Positions 45,845 through 58,076 of a DNA stretch of 64,000 bases are shown one piece after another. Source of the stretch: Gemmatimonadota bacterium (lineage in GTDB: Bacteria; Gemmatimonadota; Gemmatimonadetes; Gemmatimonadales; GWC2-71-9). Each line of letters starts with the position of its first letter. Within the stretch, counting starts at the first letter, position 1. The DNA lies in contig QHUB01000008.1 of NCBI GenBank assembly GCA_003221035.1, forward strand, positions 1 to 64,000, read 5' to 3'. The notes below the pieces were generated by a model. That model was not told the DNA's origin. It saw nothing but the letters and a program-made list of their open reading frames with translations, and searched no databases. The translations under genes were made by a program, and so were the position numbers.

Positions 45845-47236
45845 CTACGCGGCGGCGACCTCGAGCGTCCCGAGCGGCAGGATATCGATCCAGCCTGCTT
45901 CGTTAGTAATGACCGCGTGCCCTGCCCCGTCGAAGCCGATCTGACCAGGGCGTCCTCCGGTCGCGAGTACGCCCTGATGTGTAAGCGACGCGGCGTCGAT
46001 CAACCCCACGGTCCCTTCGCGCGCATGGGCCGCATACAGCAGCCGGCCATCGGGGCTGAGCGCGAGTGCGACCGCGCCGCGCTCCTCATCGAGCGTGGCC
46101 ATGCGCCGGCCGCTGCTCAAGTGCACCACATCGAGCTGGTGCTGCTCGTTCGCGACGTAGAGCAGCGTCCCGTCCGGCGAGACGACGAGTCCTTGTGTCC
46201 AGCCGCCCAACGCGAACGTCCGCAGCACGCGGAACCGGTTCACGTCGACCTCGAGAACGGAGCCACCGCTGCGGGTGGCGACGTAGAGCCTCTGGCCGCC
46301 TGGATGCAGGGCAAGGTGATGTGAAGTCGCCGGCAGGTCGAGCGAGTTTATGACCCGACCAGTCTGCGCGTTCAAAGCCAGCAGGCGGTCGCTGTTCGTG
46401 GTCACGAACAGCGTATGGCCACCGGGCGCGACGAGCAGTGGAAATGGCTGGCCCGGCACCCGCAGCGATCGGATCGGCATGTGGTGTATCGCATCCAGCA
46501 CGGCGATCTCATCGCAAAACTGAATCGTCGCATAGGCGCGCAACCCCGAATCATCGAACCTGACGCAGGTCGGCGTGCAGCCGACGGACGTGAAGCCCGT
46601 CACGGAACCATTCGCGAGATCGAGGTGCGCCAGCGCCGCGGCGCGGCTCAGCGTGACGTATGCGAAATCACGGCCGCGAATGGCGATCCCATACGGCCCG
46701 CCGTCGACAAACACGCGCTGCGACCGCGATCGCACCCACCGCCGGGGCGCGGCGCTCGAAACGAGGTGGGACGTGGCCGCGGGTCGTACGACAGGCCGTT
46801 CGTGTTCCGAACGCTCCGCCCGCGATGGGCGAACGCGCTGCTGAAACCAGCGCAGGACCTCCGCCGTCCCCACTCGCCGCAGATCCTTCCAGCAGTGACT
46901 GGTGACTCGGCGCACCAGACGGTACGAGCTCGCGCTTTCCATGTGTGTTTGGCGCGCCAGCGCCAGCAGAGCTCCCCGCCCGACGCCCGCGTCGGCCTGC
47001 AGCATCCAATAGAACACGCAGACCCACCCAGAGAGCTCTTCGTACGATGGCAGTCCCTCGCGGTGCAGCAGACGGTTCAGTTGGAATCGGCTGCGCAGGC
47101 CGAGCTGCCGGCACAGCGCCTGGGCCGAGCCGACTCGACCGTTGCTGCAGACGAGCGTGTTGAGCACCGCACGGCCGTCGGACGACAGCCATGGCAGTGC
47201 ACCTTGCATCAGGGACGAGAGCGCGAGTGGCGGCAC
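45845..47236 (-). CDS. HTH-like N-terminus fused to a YncE-like beta-propeller
   Basis: N-terminal RQLGLRSRFQLNRLLHREGLPSYEELSGW...SYRLVRRVTSHCWKDLRRVG; C-terminal YVATRSGGSVLEVDVNRFRVLRTFALGGWTQGLVVSPDGTLLYVANE; no signal peptide visible. Confidence 0.8.
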   Translation of the reverse strand: MPPLALSSLMQGALPWLSSDGRAVLNTLVCSNGRVGSAQALCRQLGLRSRFQLNRLLHREGLPSYEELSGWVCVFYWMLQADAGVGRGALLALARQTHMESASSYRLVRRVTSHCWKDLRRVGTAEVLRWFQQRVRPSRAERSEHERPVVRPAATSHLVSSAAPRRWVRSRSQRVFVDGGPYGIAIRGRDFAYVTLSRAAALAHLDLANGSVTGFTSVGCTPTCVRFDDSGLRAYATIQFCDEIAVLDAIHHMPIRSLRVPGQPFPLLVAPGGHTLFVTTNSDRLLALNAQTGRVINSLDLPATSHHLALHPGGQRLYVATRSGGSVLEVDVNRFRVLRTFALGGWTQGLVVSPDGTLLYVANEQHQLDVVHLSSGRRMATLDEERGAVALALSPDGRLLYAAHAREGTVGLIDAASLTHQGVLATGGRPGQIGFDGAGHAVITNEAGWIDILPLGTLEVAAA

Positions 47237-47356
47237 GTGTCAATTCGGGATTAATACCCAGCGTGCGCTGGCGGACGCCGCGCCGCAAGCGCAACCGCTC
47301 TAAACGTCATAATTCCTAGGAGTGAGCTACCGCATGATATCGCCCCAGCCGCCCTG

Positions 47357-48310
47357 CTACTCCTCGCTGCGCATCCTCCGGATCTCCCGTTCCACCGCGC
47401 GCAGATCCTCACGCATCCCCGCCAGCATCTCGCCGATGAAGCCGAACCCGAACAGCGCCACGCCGGAGATCACGAGCACCATGATCAGGTCGAGGAGCGG
47501 CCGGAAGCCGAGGTGCGGCGGGCCGAAGCGCAGGTAGAGCGCGATGATGCCGGTCAGCAGACCGACCGAAAAGAGCGTGGCGCCGATCACGCCGAAGAAC
47601 AGCATCGGCTTGCGGGCAAAGCGGAGCTGGAACCACACCGACATCAGATCGAGCACGCCCACGGGAATGCGCGCGACGCCGAATTTGGAGCTGCCGGCGC
47701 GGCGTGGATGCACGGGCACCGGACGCTCGGCCAGCCGGAAGCCTTGCGAAGCGGCGATCACGACCATGAAGCGATGCCAGTCCGGCCGCATCGGCACGAC
47801 TTCCATGATCTCGCGGCGGTAGGCCTTCACCGAGTTGAGGTCTTTCACCCGGACGCCGAACAGCCAGCGGCACAGCGTGTTGTAGACGCCGGACACGAAT
47901 CGCTTGCTGTACTGTCCCTGTTTGGTTCCGGTGACGACGTCGGCCTGTCCGTCCAGGATCGGTTCGACGAGCGAGGGAATGTCAGACGGAAGGTACTGCA
48001 GATCGGCCGGATAATACACGAGCACCCGGCCGCGCGCGGTGTCGGCGCCGGACTTCAGGGCATCGGCGATGCCGCGCTGCGTCCGGTGCGTCACGACCTT
48101 CACGAACGGATGTTTGACGGCCAGCTCGTCGAGCAGCTTCGCCGATCCGTCGTGGCTGCCGTCGTCGACGATCACGAGCTCCACGGCATAGGGCAGCGGC
48201 AGCATCGCTTCGCGCGTGAGCCGCACGAATTCGCCGAGGTTGTCGACCTCGTCCTTGGCGGGCACGAGCACGCTGACGTCGGGCGGCGTCGAGTTGGTCG
48301 CGAGGCTCAT
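47357..48310 (-). CDS. polyisoprenyl-phosphate glycosyltransferase (GT2 with C-terminal TM helices)
   Basis: VSVLVPAKDEVDNLGEFV...VIVDDGSHDGS...VKDLNSVKAYRREIMEVVPMRPDWHRFMVVIA; two TM helices. Confidence 0.92.
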   Translation of the reverse strand: MSLATNSTPPDVSVLVPAKDEVDNLGEFVRLTREAMLPLPYAVELVIVDDGSHDGSAKLLDELAVKHPFVKVVTHRTQRGIADALKSGADTARGRVLVYYPADLQYLPSDIPSLVEPILDGQADVVTGTKQGQYSKRFVSGVYNTLCRWLFGVRVKDLNSVKAYRREIMEVVPMRPDWHRFMVVIAASQGFRLAERPVPVHPRRAGSSKFGVARIPVGVLDLMSVWFQLRFARKPMLFFGVIGATLFSVGLLTGIIALYLRFGPPHLGFRPLLDLIMVLVISGVALFGFGFIGEMLAGMREDLRAVEREIRRMRSEE

Positions 48311-49773
48311 AGCCGCTTGCGCATGCGCGCGGGCAGGATGCCGAGCTGATCGCGGTACTTGGCGACGGTGCGGCGCGCGATCTTCACGCCCTTCTTGTCG
48401 AACATCTCGACGATCTGCTGGTCGGTGAGCGGATTCTTCGGCGGCTCGTCGTCCACCAGCTTCTGGATTTGCGACTTGATCGAGCGTGCGCTCGCATCTT
48501 CGCCCGTGGTGGTCGACAGCCCGCTCGAGAAGAAGAACTTGAGCGGAAGCAGTCCGCGCGGCGTCTGCACGTACTTCTCGTTGGTCACCCGGCTCACGGT
48601 GCTCTCGTGCATGCTGATGACGTCGGCGACTTCGCGCAGCGTCAGCGGCTTCAAGTGGTCGATACCCTTCTCGAAGAATTCCCGCTGCCGGTCGACGATG
48701 AAGTTCATGACCTTGAGCATGGTCTGGCGCCGCTGCTCGATGGCCTGGATCATCCAGTGCGCGCTGTTCAAGCGCTGGTTGATGAATTCCTTGCTCTCGA
48801 CGTCGTACTTTTTCTTGTCGCGCGCGATCTCCTGATAGGTCTTGGAAATGCGGAGCCGCGGCAAGCCGCTGTCGTTCAGGAAGACGTGGTATTTGTCGTC
48901 GATCTTCTCGACGATGAGATCGGGGATGATATACGCGTCGTTGGCCGCCGAGTATTGCAGGCCGGGCTTGGGATCGAGCCGCGCCAGCTCGTCGGCCGCG
49001 CGCTGCACCTCTTCGGGCGCGAGCCCGAAGCGTTTGCCGAGGTCGCTCCAGCGATGCGCGATCAGATCGTCGAACGCGTCCTTGACGAGCCGGTACACCA
49101 GCGAGTCGGTCCGCTTCTGGCTCTCGAGCTGCAGCATCAGGCACTCGCGCAGGTTGCGCGCCGCCGTGCCGGGCGGATCGAGCTGCTGGATGACCTTCAG
49201 CATCTCCTCCACTTCGGCCAGCGTAAATGCGGCGACGTTCAGCTCCAGCTCCGATTCGGCTTCGTGCTCCTCCAGAAGCTGGTTCGCGCCCTTGAGGATT
49301 TCCTCCAGCGTGTGCTGCAGATAGCCGTCTTCCCCGATGTTGCCGAGGAACTCTTCCGCGAGCAGCTGCTGGCGCGGCGTGAGATCGAGCATCCGCGTCT
49401 GCTCACGCAGGTGATCGATCAGGTCCTTGCTCTCGACCGTGACCGGCTCGACGTATTCCCGCGCGTCGCTGTAACTGCCGCTCGGCACACCGTGCTCGGT
49501 GCGGTCCTCGAGCAGGATGTTTTCCCAATCCGGCTCGTCCTCTTTCTGCTTCTCGTCCTTCTCGGGCTTGTTCTGCTGCTGCTCCGCCGCGGTCGCCTGC
49601 ACCTCTTCTTCCGGCTCGATCATCTCGAGGAACGGATTGCCGAGCAGCTCCTGCTTCAGGTGCTGCTCGAGATCGAGCAGCGGCATATACAGCAGGTCCA
49701 TCGCCTGATACAGGCGCGGATTGATCCGCAGGTCCTGCCGCAGCGCGGTGTGTTGATGCAGGCCGGTCTTCAT
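48307..49773 (-). CDS. rpoN: RNA polymerase sigma-54 factor
   Basis: N-terminal Q/L-rich region; LKPLTLREVADVISMHESTVSRVTNEKYVQTPRG; RpoN box IARRTVAKYRDQLGI. Confidence 0.97.
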   Translation of the reverse strand: MKTGLHQHTALRQDLRINPRLYQAMDLLYMPLLDLEQHLKQELLGNPFLEMIEPEEEVQATAAEQQQNKPEKDEKQKEDEPDWENILLEDRTEHGVPSGSYSDAREYVEPVTVESKDLIDHLREQTRMLDLTPRQQLLAEEFLGNIGEDGYLQHTLEEILKGANQLLEEHEAESELELNVAAFTLAEVEEMLKVIQQLDPPGTAARNLRECLMLQLESQKRTDSLVYRLVKDAFDDLIAHRWSDLGKRFGLAPEEVQRAADELARLDPKPGLQYSAANDAYIIPDLIVEKIDDKYHVFLNDSGLPRLRISKTYQEIARDKKKYDVESKEFINQRLNSAHWMIQAIEQRRQTMLKVMNFIVDRQREFFEKGIDHLKPLTLREVADVISMHESTVSRVTNEKYVQTPRGLLPLKFFFSSGLSTTTGEDASARSIKSQIQKLVDDEPPKNPLTDQQIVEMFDKKGVKIARRTVAKYRDQLGILPARMRKRL

Positions 49774-50990
49774 ACGGGCACCGGTCCGAGCCGCGCGCGC
49801 AACCGAGTCGTCAGCGTCGGGCCGAGGTAGAGCGAGGCGACGCGGTCGTCGAGGACGAGCTCGCGCACGGTACCGGCCACCTGGACCTTGCCCTCGAACA
49901 TGATGTACGCGCGATCGACGATGTCGAGCGTCTGCTCGACGTTGTGGTCGGTGATCAGCACGCCGATGCCGCGGTGGCGCAGTCCGGCGACGATGGTCTG
50001 AATGTCGTTGACCGCGATCGGATCGACGCCGGCGAACGGCTCGTCGAGCAGCAGGAATTTGGGCTCGGTGACGAGCGCCCGCGTGATCTCGAGACGCCGC
50101 CGCTCGCCGCCCGAAAGCTGATACGCTTTTTGCCGTCTGAGGGCTTTGATCCCCAGTTCGTCGAGCAGGAGCTCGAGCCGCCGCGCCTGCTCCCCGTCGT
50201 CCAGCTTCAGGGTCTCGAGGATGGCGAGGACGTTTTCTTCGACCGTGAGCTTGCGAAAGATCGAGGGTTCTTGCGCGAGATACCCGATGCCGGCGTGCGC
50301 GCGCCGATACATCGGCAGCACGGTGATGTCACGGCCGTCGAGCAGGATCCGTCCCTCGTCGGGCCGGATCAGACCGGTGATCATGTAGAAGGACGTCGTC
50401 TTGCCCGCGCCGTTCGGACCGAGCAAACCGACGATCTCTCCCTGCGCGAGCTGCAGCGAGACGTTGTTCACGACTCGGCGGCCCTTGTACGCTTTGACCA
50501 GATGTTCCGCCTCGAGCCGGCTGCCGCCGCTGAACACTGGATGATCGCCGCTCGTCGATTCGCGGCGCGCAGCCGTCTCTTCGGCGAGCGCCAGGAAATA
50601 CCGGGCGGCGGCCGCGCGATCCCGAGCCATGTCAGCCCACACCTCCGGCGCGAACGCAATCGGCACGTCCCCCCACAGTGCGCCCATCGGCAGCACGATC
50701 ACCTTGAGCATCGCGAGGCGCGGCAGGACGGAGGTCGCGAGGTGGGAGCGCGCGTCATCCACCGACAGGCTGCCCCCGCCGGGGTCCTGAAGCTCGCCTT
50801 TGGCATGGGCGCGCAGCGTCAGGAAATCCTCGCGATAGGCGACCGCGAGATCGCTGAACGGGGCACGCCCCTGTTCGTTGGCGATGCGCGCGAGCGCCGC
50901 CGCCGCCAGCGGCAGCGACGAATCCTTCGCCGCGAGCACCGCGGACACGCGATCCAGCCCACGGCCTTCCCCTCCCCTGGCGTCTGTCAT
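49770..50990 (-). CDS. lptB: LPS export ABC transporter ATPase LptB with ~155-aa N-terminal extension
   Basis: GLLGPNGAGKTT, LSGGERRRLEITRAL, LLLDEPFAGVDP; ABC domain begins near residue 157. Confidence 0.93.
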   Translation of the reverse strand: MTDARGGEGRGLDRVSAVLAAKDSSLPLAAAALARIANEQGRAPFSDLAVAYREDFLTLRAHAKGELQDPGGGSLSVDDARSHLATSVLPRLAMLKVIVLPMGALWGDVPIAFAPEVWADMARDRAAAARYFLALAEETAARRESTSGDHPVFSGGSRLEAEHLVKAYKGRRVVNNVSLQLAQGEIVGLLGPNGAGKTTSFYMITGLIRPDEGRILLDGRDITVLPMYRRAHAGIGYLAQEPSIFRKLTVEENVLAILETLKLDDGEQARRLELLLDELGIKALRRQKAYQLSGGERRRLEITRALVTEPKFLLLDEPFAGVDPIAVNDIQTIVAGLRHRGIGVLITDHNVEQTLDIVDRAYIMFEGKVQVAGTVRELVLDDRVASLYLGPTLTTRLRARLGPVPV

Positions 50991-52399
50991 GGTCCCACCG
51001 GGCGGGGGGGCGGCGGTGGAGGGGGGGGAGGAGGAGAAGCAGGCGGCGCGGCGGGCGGCGTCGCGGTCTTGGCGCTATCGGCGGCGGCTGCAGGCTGGGG
51101 CACCAGATGCACACCATCCGAGTTGCCCGACACGAAGACGTGATCGACCCGGTCGCGCAGCATCGTGAGCGTGATCTGATGGCCGCGCGAGTAGTTGATC
51201 GCGGGACCGGCATTGGTGGTGTCGCGGTCGTCCGGATGATGGGTCAGGGCGCGGGCCGGCTGGCCACGGGACAGCAGCTGCCGCAGCCGGGACCGCGGTC
51301 GGCCCGTGACGGAATCCTGTTCCTGCGCAAACCGGATCGTCAGCGTGTCACCCGTGATCCAATCCGTTTCGTTGGGCGGCGTCAGGGAGTCGCGCTTCGC
51401 CGTGGAGAACGATTTCCCGAACGCGCGCGACTCGGTCAGGATCTCGCCGGGCGAATCGATCGCCAGCGAATCGGCCTGGATCGTGTACAGCGTCGAAATC
51501 GCATGGGGACGCGTGGTATCGCCCCAGGCGAACGTCTGCTGCAGCTGCCGATTCGCGATATGGAGATCGATCGTGTCGGCGGTCAGGGTCCAGTCGGCGC
51601 CGGTTGCCCTCCCGTGTCCGAGCGCCTTCACCTGCCGGATGTCGCGCTGTGCGAGACCCAGCTCGATCCGGGTGCCCAGCAACGTGTAGGTCTTGCCCGA
51701 ATCCGCGGCGCCCGGCGCCGTCTTCCCACGCCCCTCGACGCTCGGCGCGCCGACGAGCACGCCGAACCCGGTCGTCTGGTCGAGCTGCATCGAGTCGCCG
51801 CGCGCCGCGAAGTCGCTGCGGTCGATCGTGACCTTGCCGCCGGCCCACATGCGATCGTCGCCTTTGAAGCGCAGCCGGTCGCCGACGATGATGTATGGCT
51901 CCTGTGGCGCCGTGTCGGTCGGCTCGCTCTGGCGATACTCGACGGTCGGCCGCTGCGTGGCGTACATCTCGACGGTATCGCGCAGTCCCGCGACGGCGCG
52001 CCAGTACTTGAGGTTGGGTCCACGCAGGACCGAGCCGTTGCGCCGGTTTACCGCGACGACGTTGTTGTGCGCCTCGAGGCGCTCGTCCCGCAGGAAGTAC
52101 GACGCGAACTTCGCATCGAGCGACATCCCGGTATCGCGAATGGCCACGCGCCCGATCAAATCCAGCCGGCCGAGCGCCTGATAGTGCGCAAAGCTGTCGG
52201 CGGAGATCGTGGTGGTGGTGCCGTCGCAATGCGCCAGCACGCCGCCGCCGCCGTAGTAGGTCTTGGTGCCGCCCGGATTGGTGACCTCGGAGTAATGCCC
52301 CATCGAGTCCACCGCGACGCGGCACGGCCGTCCGGCCGTATCCTGGACGGCTGCGACACCTTGCAGCAGCGCGACAATCGCGAGAGACACGGCCGTCAT
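50987..52399 (-). CDS. LptA/OstA-like LPS transport protein
   Basis: organic-solvent-tolerance-like repeats (FASYFLRDERLEAHNNVVAVNRRNGSVLRGPNLKYWRAV); between lptB and lptC; Pro-rich C-terminus. Confidence 0.85.
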   Translation of the reverse strand: MTAVSLAIVALLQGVAAVQDTAGRPCRVAVDSMGHYSEVTNPGGTKTYYGGGGVLAHCDGTTTTISADSFAHYQALGRLDLIGRVAIRDTGMSLDAKFASYFLRDERLEAHNNVVAVNRRNGSVLRGPNLKYWRAVAGLRDTVEMYATQRPTVEYRQSEPTDTAPQEPYIIVGDRLRFKGDDRMWAGGKVTIDRSDFAARGDSMQLDQTTGFGVLVGAPSVEGRGKTAPGAADSGKTYTLLGTRIELGLAQRDIRQVKALGHGRATGADWTLTADTIDLHIANRQLQQTFAWGDTTRPHAISTLYTIQADSLAIDSPGEILTESRAFGKSFSTAKRDSLTPPNETDWITGDTLTIRFAQEQDSVTGRPRSRLRQLLSRGQPARALTHHPDDRDTTNAGPAINYSRGHQITLTMLRDRVDHVFVSGNSDGVHLVPQPAAAADSAKTATPPAAPPASPPPPPPPPPPRPVGP

Positions 52400-52953
52400 T
52401 GACTCGGGAGGATGAACTTCCCGCCCGTCCCGCGCGGGTGCGTGGCGGTGATCTTCTTGAATTCCGGATCCGACGTGAAGCCCTCGCCCTCGACGTGCCG
52501 GTCGGGCGAGTCGAACACGAACGCCTTGTCGGAGCTGACTTCGTTCTTCACCTGGTTGTAGTACATCACCTCGGTGCGCATCGTGCCGCCGTCCTTGTCG
52601 CGCACCACGACGACGTTCCCCCGCGCTTCCATGTCGCCGGTCCGCCAGTTGTGCGTGCCTTCCTTGGACGTCAGCGTCGACGTCGGCCGGCCCGTGATGT
52701 CGTAGAACGTCACGTGCACGTCGCGCAATTCCGCTCGCTGCGAGTTCGAGAAGAAGTAGGCCGTGTCGGCGCGCACGCGCGCGCGCAGGACGCCCAGCTC
52801 CGTGACGTAATGGCTCATGCCGAGCAGCACCTGGTCGGCGCTGTCGAGCACGGCCTGGGTTGCCGTGACGGGCGTGCTGGACTTACAACTGCTGAGGAGC
52901 CAGGAGCCGGGAGCGAGGAGTCCGAGCAGACCTGCCCTGAGAATCCTTCTCAT
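52396..52953 (-). CDS. lptC: LPS export periplasmic protein LptC
   Basis: lipobox-like SWLLSSC; LRDVHVTFYDITGRPTSTLTSKEGTHNWRTGDMEARGNVVV; operon context. Confidence 0.87.
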   Translation of the reverse strand: MRRILRAGLLGLLAPGSWLLSSCKSSTPVTATQAVLDSADQVLLGMSHYVTELGVLRARVRADTAYFFSNSQRAELRDVHVTFYDITGRPTSTLTSKEGTHNWRTGDMEARGNVVVVRDKDGGTMRTEVMYYNQVKNEVSSDKAFVFDSPDRHVEGEGFTSDPEFKKITATHPRGTGGKFILPSQ

Positions 52954-53960
52954 ACCGCTCCGGCCTTCATGAGATCATGGAGGTGTACAATGCCCACAAC
53001 CTTTCGGTCCGCGTCGAGCACCGGCAGAGCCATGATTCCGTGACGCTCCATGAGGCTCACCGCGGCGCTCGCGAGCTCCTCCGCCGAGGTCGACTTCGGC
53101 GTCTTCGTCATCACGGCGGCGACGGGGATGTCCAGGAACTTGTCGGTGCGCTCCATCAGTCGAGTGAGATCGCCGGCCGTGACAACGCCCACGAGCGTTC
53201 CCTGCTCCACGACCGCGACCGTGCCGCGCTTCTCCGCCAGCAGCACGACGCATTCGCGCATGGGACGGTTGGGGGTCAGCAGCGGGAGCTCGTCCGTCAG
53301 CATCACGTCGGCCACGCGGAGCAGCAGCTTGCGGCCCAGCACGCCGCCCGGGTGCAGCGCGGCGAAGTCCTCGCGCCGGAAGCCTTTGACCTCGAGCAAG
53401 GTGACCGCGAGCGCGTCACCCAGCGCCAGTGCGACCGTTGTACTCGCAGTGGGCGCCAGAGTTTCCGGGCACGCTTCCTCGCCGACCGCGGCGTCGAGCA
53501 CCACCGTCGCCTGACGGCCGAGCGGCGAATCGGCGCCTCCGGTGAGGGCGATGATCGGCACGCCGAGGCGTTTCAGCTGCGAGACGAGGCCGAAGAGCTC
53601 ATCGGAGGCGCCGCTTTTCGAGAGCACAATCGCGACGTCGTCGCGACTCACGATGCCGAGATCGCCGTGCAGAGAATCGACCGGATGGAGAAACGTCGCC
53701 GGTGTACCGGTCGAGGTGAACGTCGCCGCGATCTTGCGGGCGATCAGTCCCGATTTGCCGATCCCCGAAACGATGACCCGGTGACCCGCCGTCACGCCGG
53801 CCAGAATCTCGACCGCGCGCGCGAACGCGGGCCCGAGCGTGTCGGCGAGCCGCTGCACGGCCGCGGCTTCGAGCGCGAGCACGCGCTTGCCGCGGTCGAC
53901 CAGCTGCTTGCCGTCCGCTGCAGACTTGGGTTCTTGTGGCCGCTTCACCGGCTTAGGCAC
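52950..53960 (-). CDS. kdsD: D-arabinose-5-phosphate isomerase (KpsF/GutQ family)
   Basis: SIS domain VSGIGKSGLIARKIAATFTSTGTPATFLHPVDSLHGDLG plus CBS pair. Confidence 0.95.
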   Translation of the reverse strand: MPKPVKRPQEPKSAADGKQLVDRGKRVLALEAAAVQRLADTLGPAFARAVEILAGVTAGHRVIVSGIGKSGLIARKIAATFTSTGTPATFLHPVDSLHGDLGIVSRDDVAIVLSKSGASDELFGLVSQLKRLGVPIIALTGGADSPLGRQATVVLDAAVGEEACPETLAPTASTTVALALGDALAVTLLEVKGFRREDFAALHPGGVLGRKLLLRVADVMLTDELPLLTPNRPMRECVVLLAEKRGTVAVVEQGTLVGVVTAGDLTRLMERTDKFLDIPVAAVMTKTPKSTSAEELASAAVSLMERHGIMALPVLDADRKVVGIVHLHDLMKAGAV

Positions 53961-54771
53961 GCACGGTCTCCCTCACGCGCTGCCAGATTTCGACGGCGAG
54001 TCCCACGATCGCGGGCAGCTGGTCGAGCGGTACCATGTTGGGCCCATCGGACGGGGCGTGCGCGGGATCAGGATGCGTCTCGAGGAAGAAGCCGTCGGCC
54101 CCGGCGGCTGCCGCGGCATAGAGCAGCGGCGGTATGAACGCGCGATCGCCGCCGCTCGATCCGTCGCGCCCCTGCCCCGGCTGCTGCACCGAGTGCGTCG
54201 CGTCGAAGATCACGGGTGTGTTGCACGCGGCGCGCAGCCGCGGGAACGACCGCATGTCCACGACGAGATCACCGTAGCCGAAGAACGTGCCGCGTTCCGT
54301 CACCGCGACCTCCGGCGCTCCTCCGGCACGAACTTTTTCCACCGCGCCACGCATGTCTTCCGGCGCCATCCACTGGCCCTTCTTGATGTTCACGGGACGT
54401 CCGGCCTTCCCGGCCGCGACCAGCAGATCGGTCTGGCGACAGAGAAACGCGGGGATCTGCAGCACGTCCGCGACGCGCGCCGCGGCCGCCACGTGTGCCG
54501 GCTCATGCACGTCGGTGAGGATCGGCAGGCCGGTGGCACTGCGGACCTTCTCCAGCGCGCGCAGCCCGGATTCGATCCCCGGGCCGCGCGGCGCGTTCAG
54601 ACGCGAGCGATTGGCTTTGTCGTACGACGCCTTGTAGATGACGCCGATGCCGAGCTTGACGGCCAGCTCGGCCAGCGCTTCGCCGACGCGGATGTTGAGG
54701 TCGTCGGATTCGACGACGCACGGACCCGCGATGAGAAACGGGCTGCTGTCAGCCGCGAAGCGCTGAGCCAT
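53953..54771 (-). CDS. kdsA: 3-deoxy-8-phosphooctulonate synthase
   Basis: IAGPCVVES; YKASYDKANRS; DVHEPAHV; QIPAFLCRQTDLL. Confidence 0.96.
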   Translation of the reverse strand: MAQRFAADSSPFLIAGPCVVESDDLNIRVGEALAELAVKLGIGVIYKASYDKANRSRLNAPRGPGIESGLRALEKVRSATGLPILTDVHEPAHVAAAARVADVLQIPAFLCRQTDLLVAAGKAGRPVNIKKGQWMAPEDMRGAVEKVRAGGAPEVAVTERGTFFGYGDLVVDMRSFPRLRAACNTPVIFDATHSVQQPGQGRDGSSGGDRAFIPPLLYAAAAAGADGFFLETHPDPAHAPSDGPNMVPLDQLPAIVGLAVEIWQRVRETVRA

Positions 54772-54772
54772 A

Positions 54773-57177
<2,405 letters not shown>

Positions 57178-57219
57178 GGGGGAACATACAAAATCTGTGC
57201 CGTGGAGTCTAGCCCGCGT

Positions 57220-58044
57220 CTACCACCTTGCTCTACGGTCTCTTAGGTCCACATGGACAAATGGTCCGTGGGCTTCTGTGGGGGCGTATTTCCCAAGTCC
57301 ACCGCCGCTCTGGGGTCCGTCGAACAGGTCGTACAGGACCCGCGCGTCGCGCTCATCGCTCCGCCCATCGCCGTTCAAATCGTCCATTTGTCCGTCGTGG
57401 TCTTCATCGATGAAGATGTCGGCCGCCGAGCCGAACGTGTGACGGCTGTAGAGGACGTTCCCGATCGCGTGATTGTACGCTGGCGTGCGATAGCCACTCA
57501 TGACGTAAAAAGTCGAGGCGGAGTACCCCGAGGCGTTCACAAGGGCGAGCAGTTTCTCGAGCCGCTGCACCAGCTGCGCGTTCAACACGATGTATTTCGG
57601 GTAGCCGCCGGCCTGCTTGCAGACGAACTGTTTGAGCTGGAAATGGGGCGACACGAACGCGTCCGCATTCTCTGGCGTGACCTCGATGAATCCCGCGGGC
57701 GGCCGGTAGAGGTCGAGTCCACGCAGCGCCTGCGCGGGATAGTGGCCGATGCGGTAGCCGTGGAGGTATTCGCCCCGCAACTCGCTGTACGGCACGAGGA
57801 CGAAAGCCTGGATGGTCATCGAATCGCGTTGATCCTCGGACACCACGCGAATTGGATACAGTCCCGGTGTCGGCGGCGCGGTCCAGGACCAGCGCCGGTC
57901 CATCGCCTCGAGCCGCACGGTTTCGCCCGGCAGCACGGTAAGCGTGCTGATCGGATCGCTGAACGTCAGCGTTGGGAGGGGACGCGGGGCCGAGAGCGCG
58001 GCAACAGCCAGCAGCGCGAGACCATGGATTCTCATCCTCCACAC
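57220..58044 (-). CDS. M15-type peptidase / YcbK-like murein hydrolase
   Basis: SGYRTPAYNHAIGNVLYSRHTFGSAADIFID; GPFVHVDLR. Confidence 0.87.
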   Translation of the reverse strand: MWRMRIHGLALLAVAALSAPRPLPTLTFSDPISTLTVLPGETVRLEAMDRRWSWTAPPTPGLYPIRVVSEDQRDSMTIQAFVLVPYSELRGEYLHGYRIGHYPAQALRGLDLYRPPAGFIEVTPENADAFVSPHFQLKQFVCKQAGGYPKYIVLNAQLVQRLEKLLALVNASGYSASTFYVMSGYRTPAYNHAIGNVLYSRHTFGSAADIFIDEDHDGQMDDLNGDGRSDERDARVLYDLFDGPQSGGGLGKYAPTEAHGPFVHVDLRDRRARW

Positions 58045-58076
58045 CGTAGGGGTTTAGACCCCGCCGGCGCAAGGGC

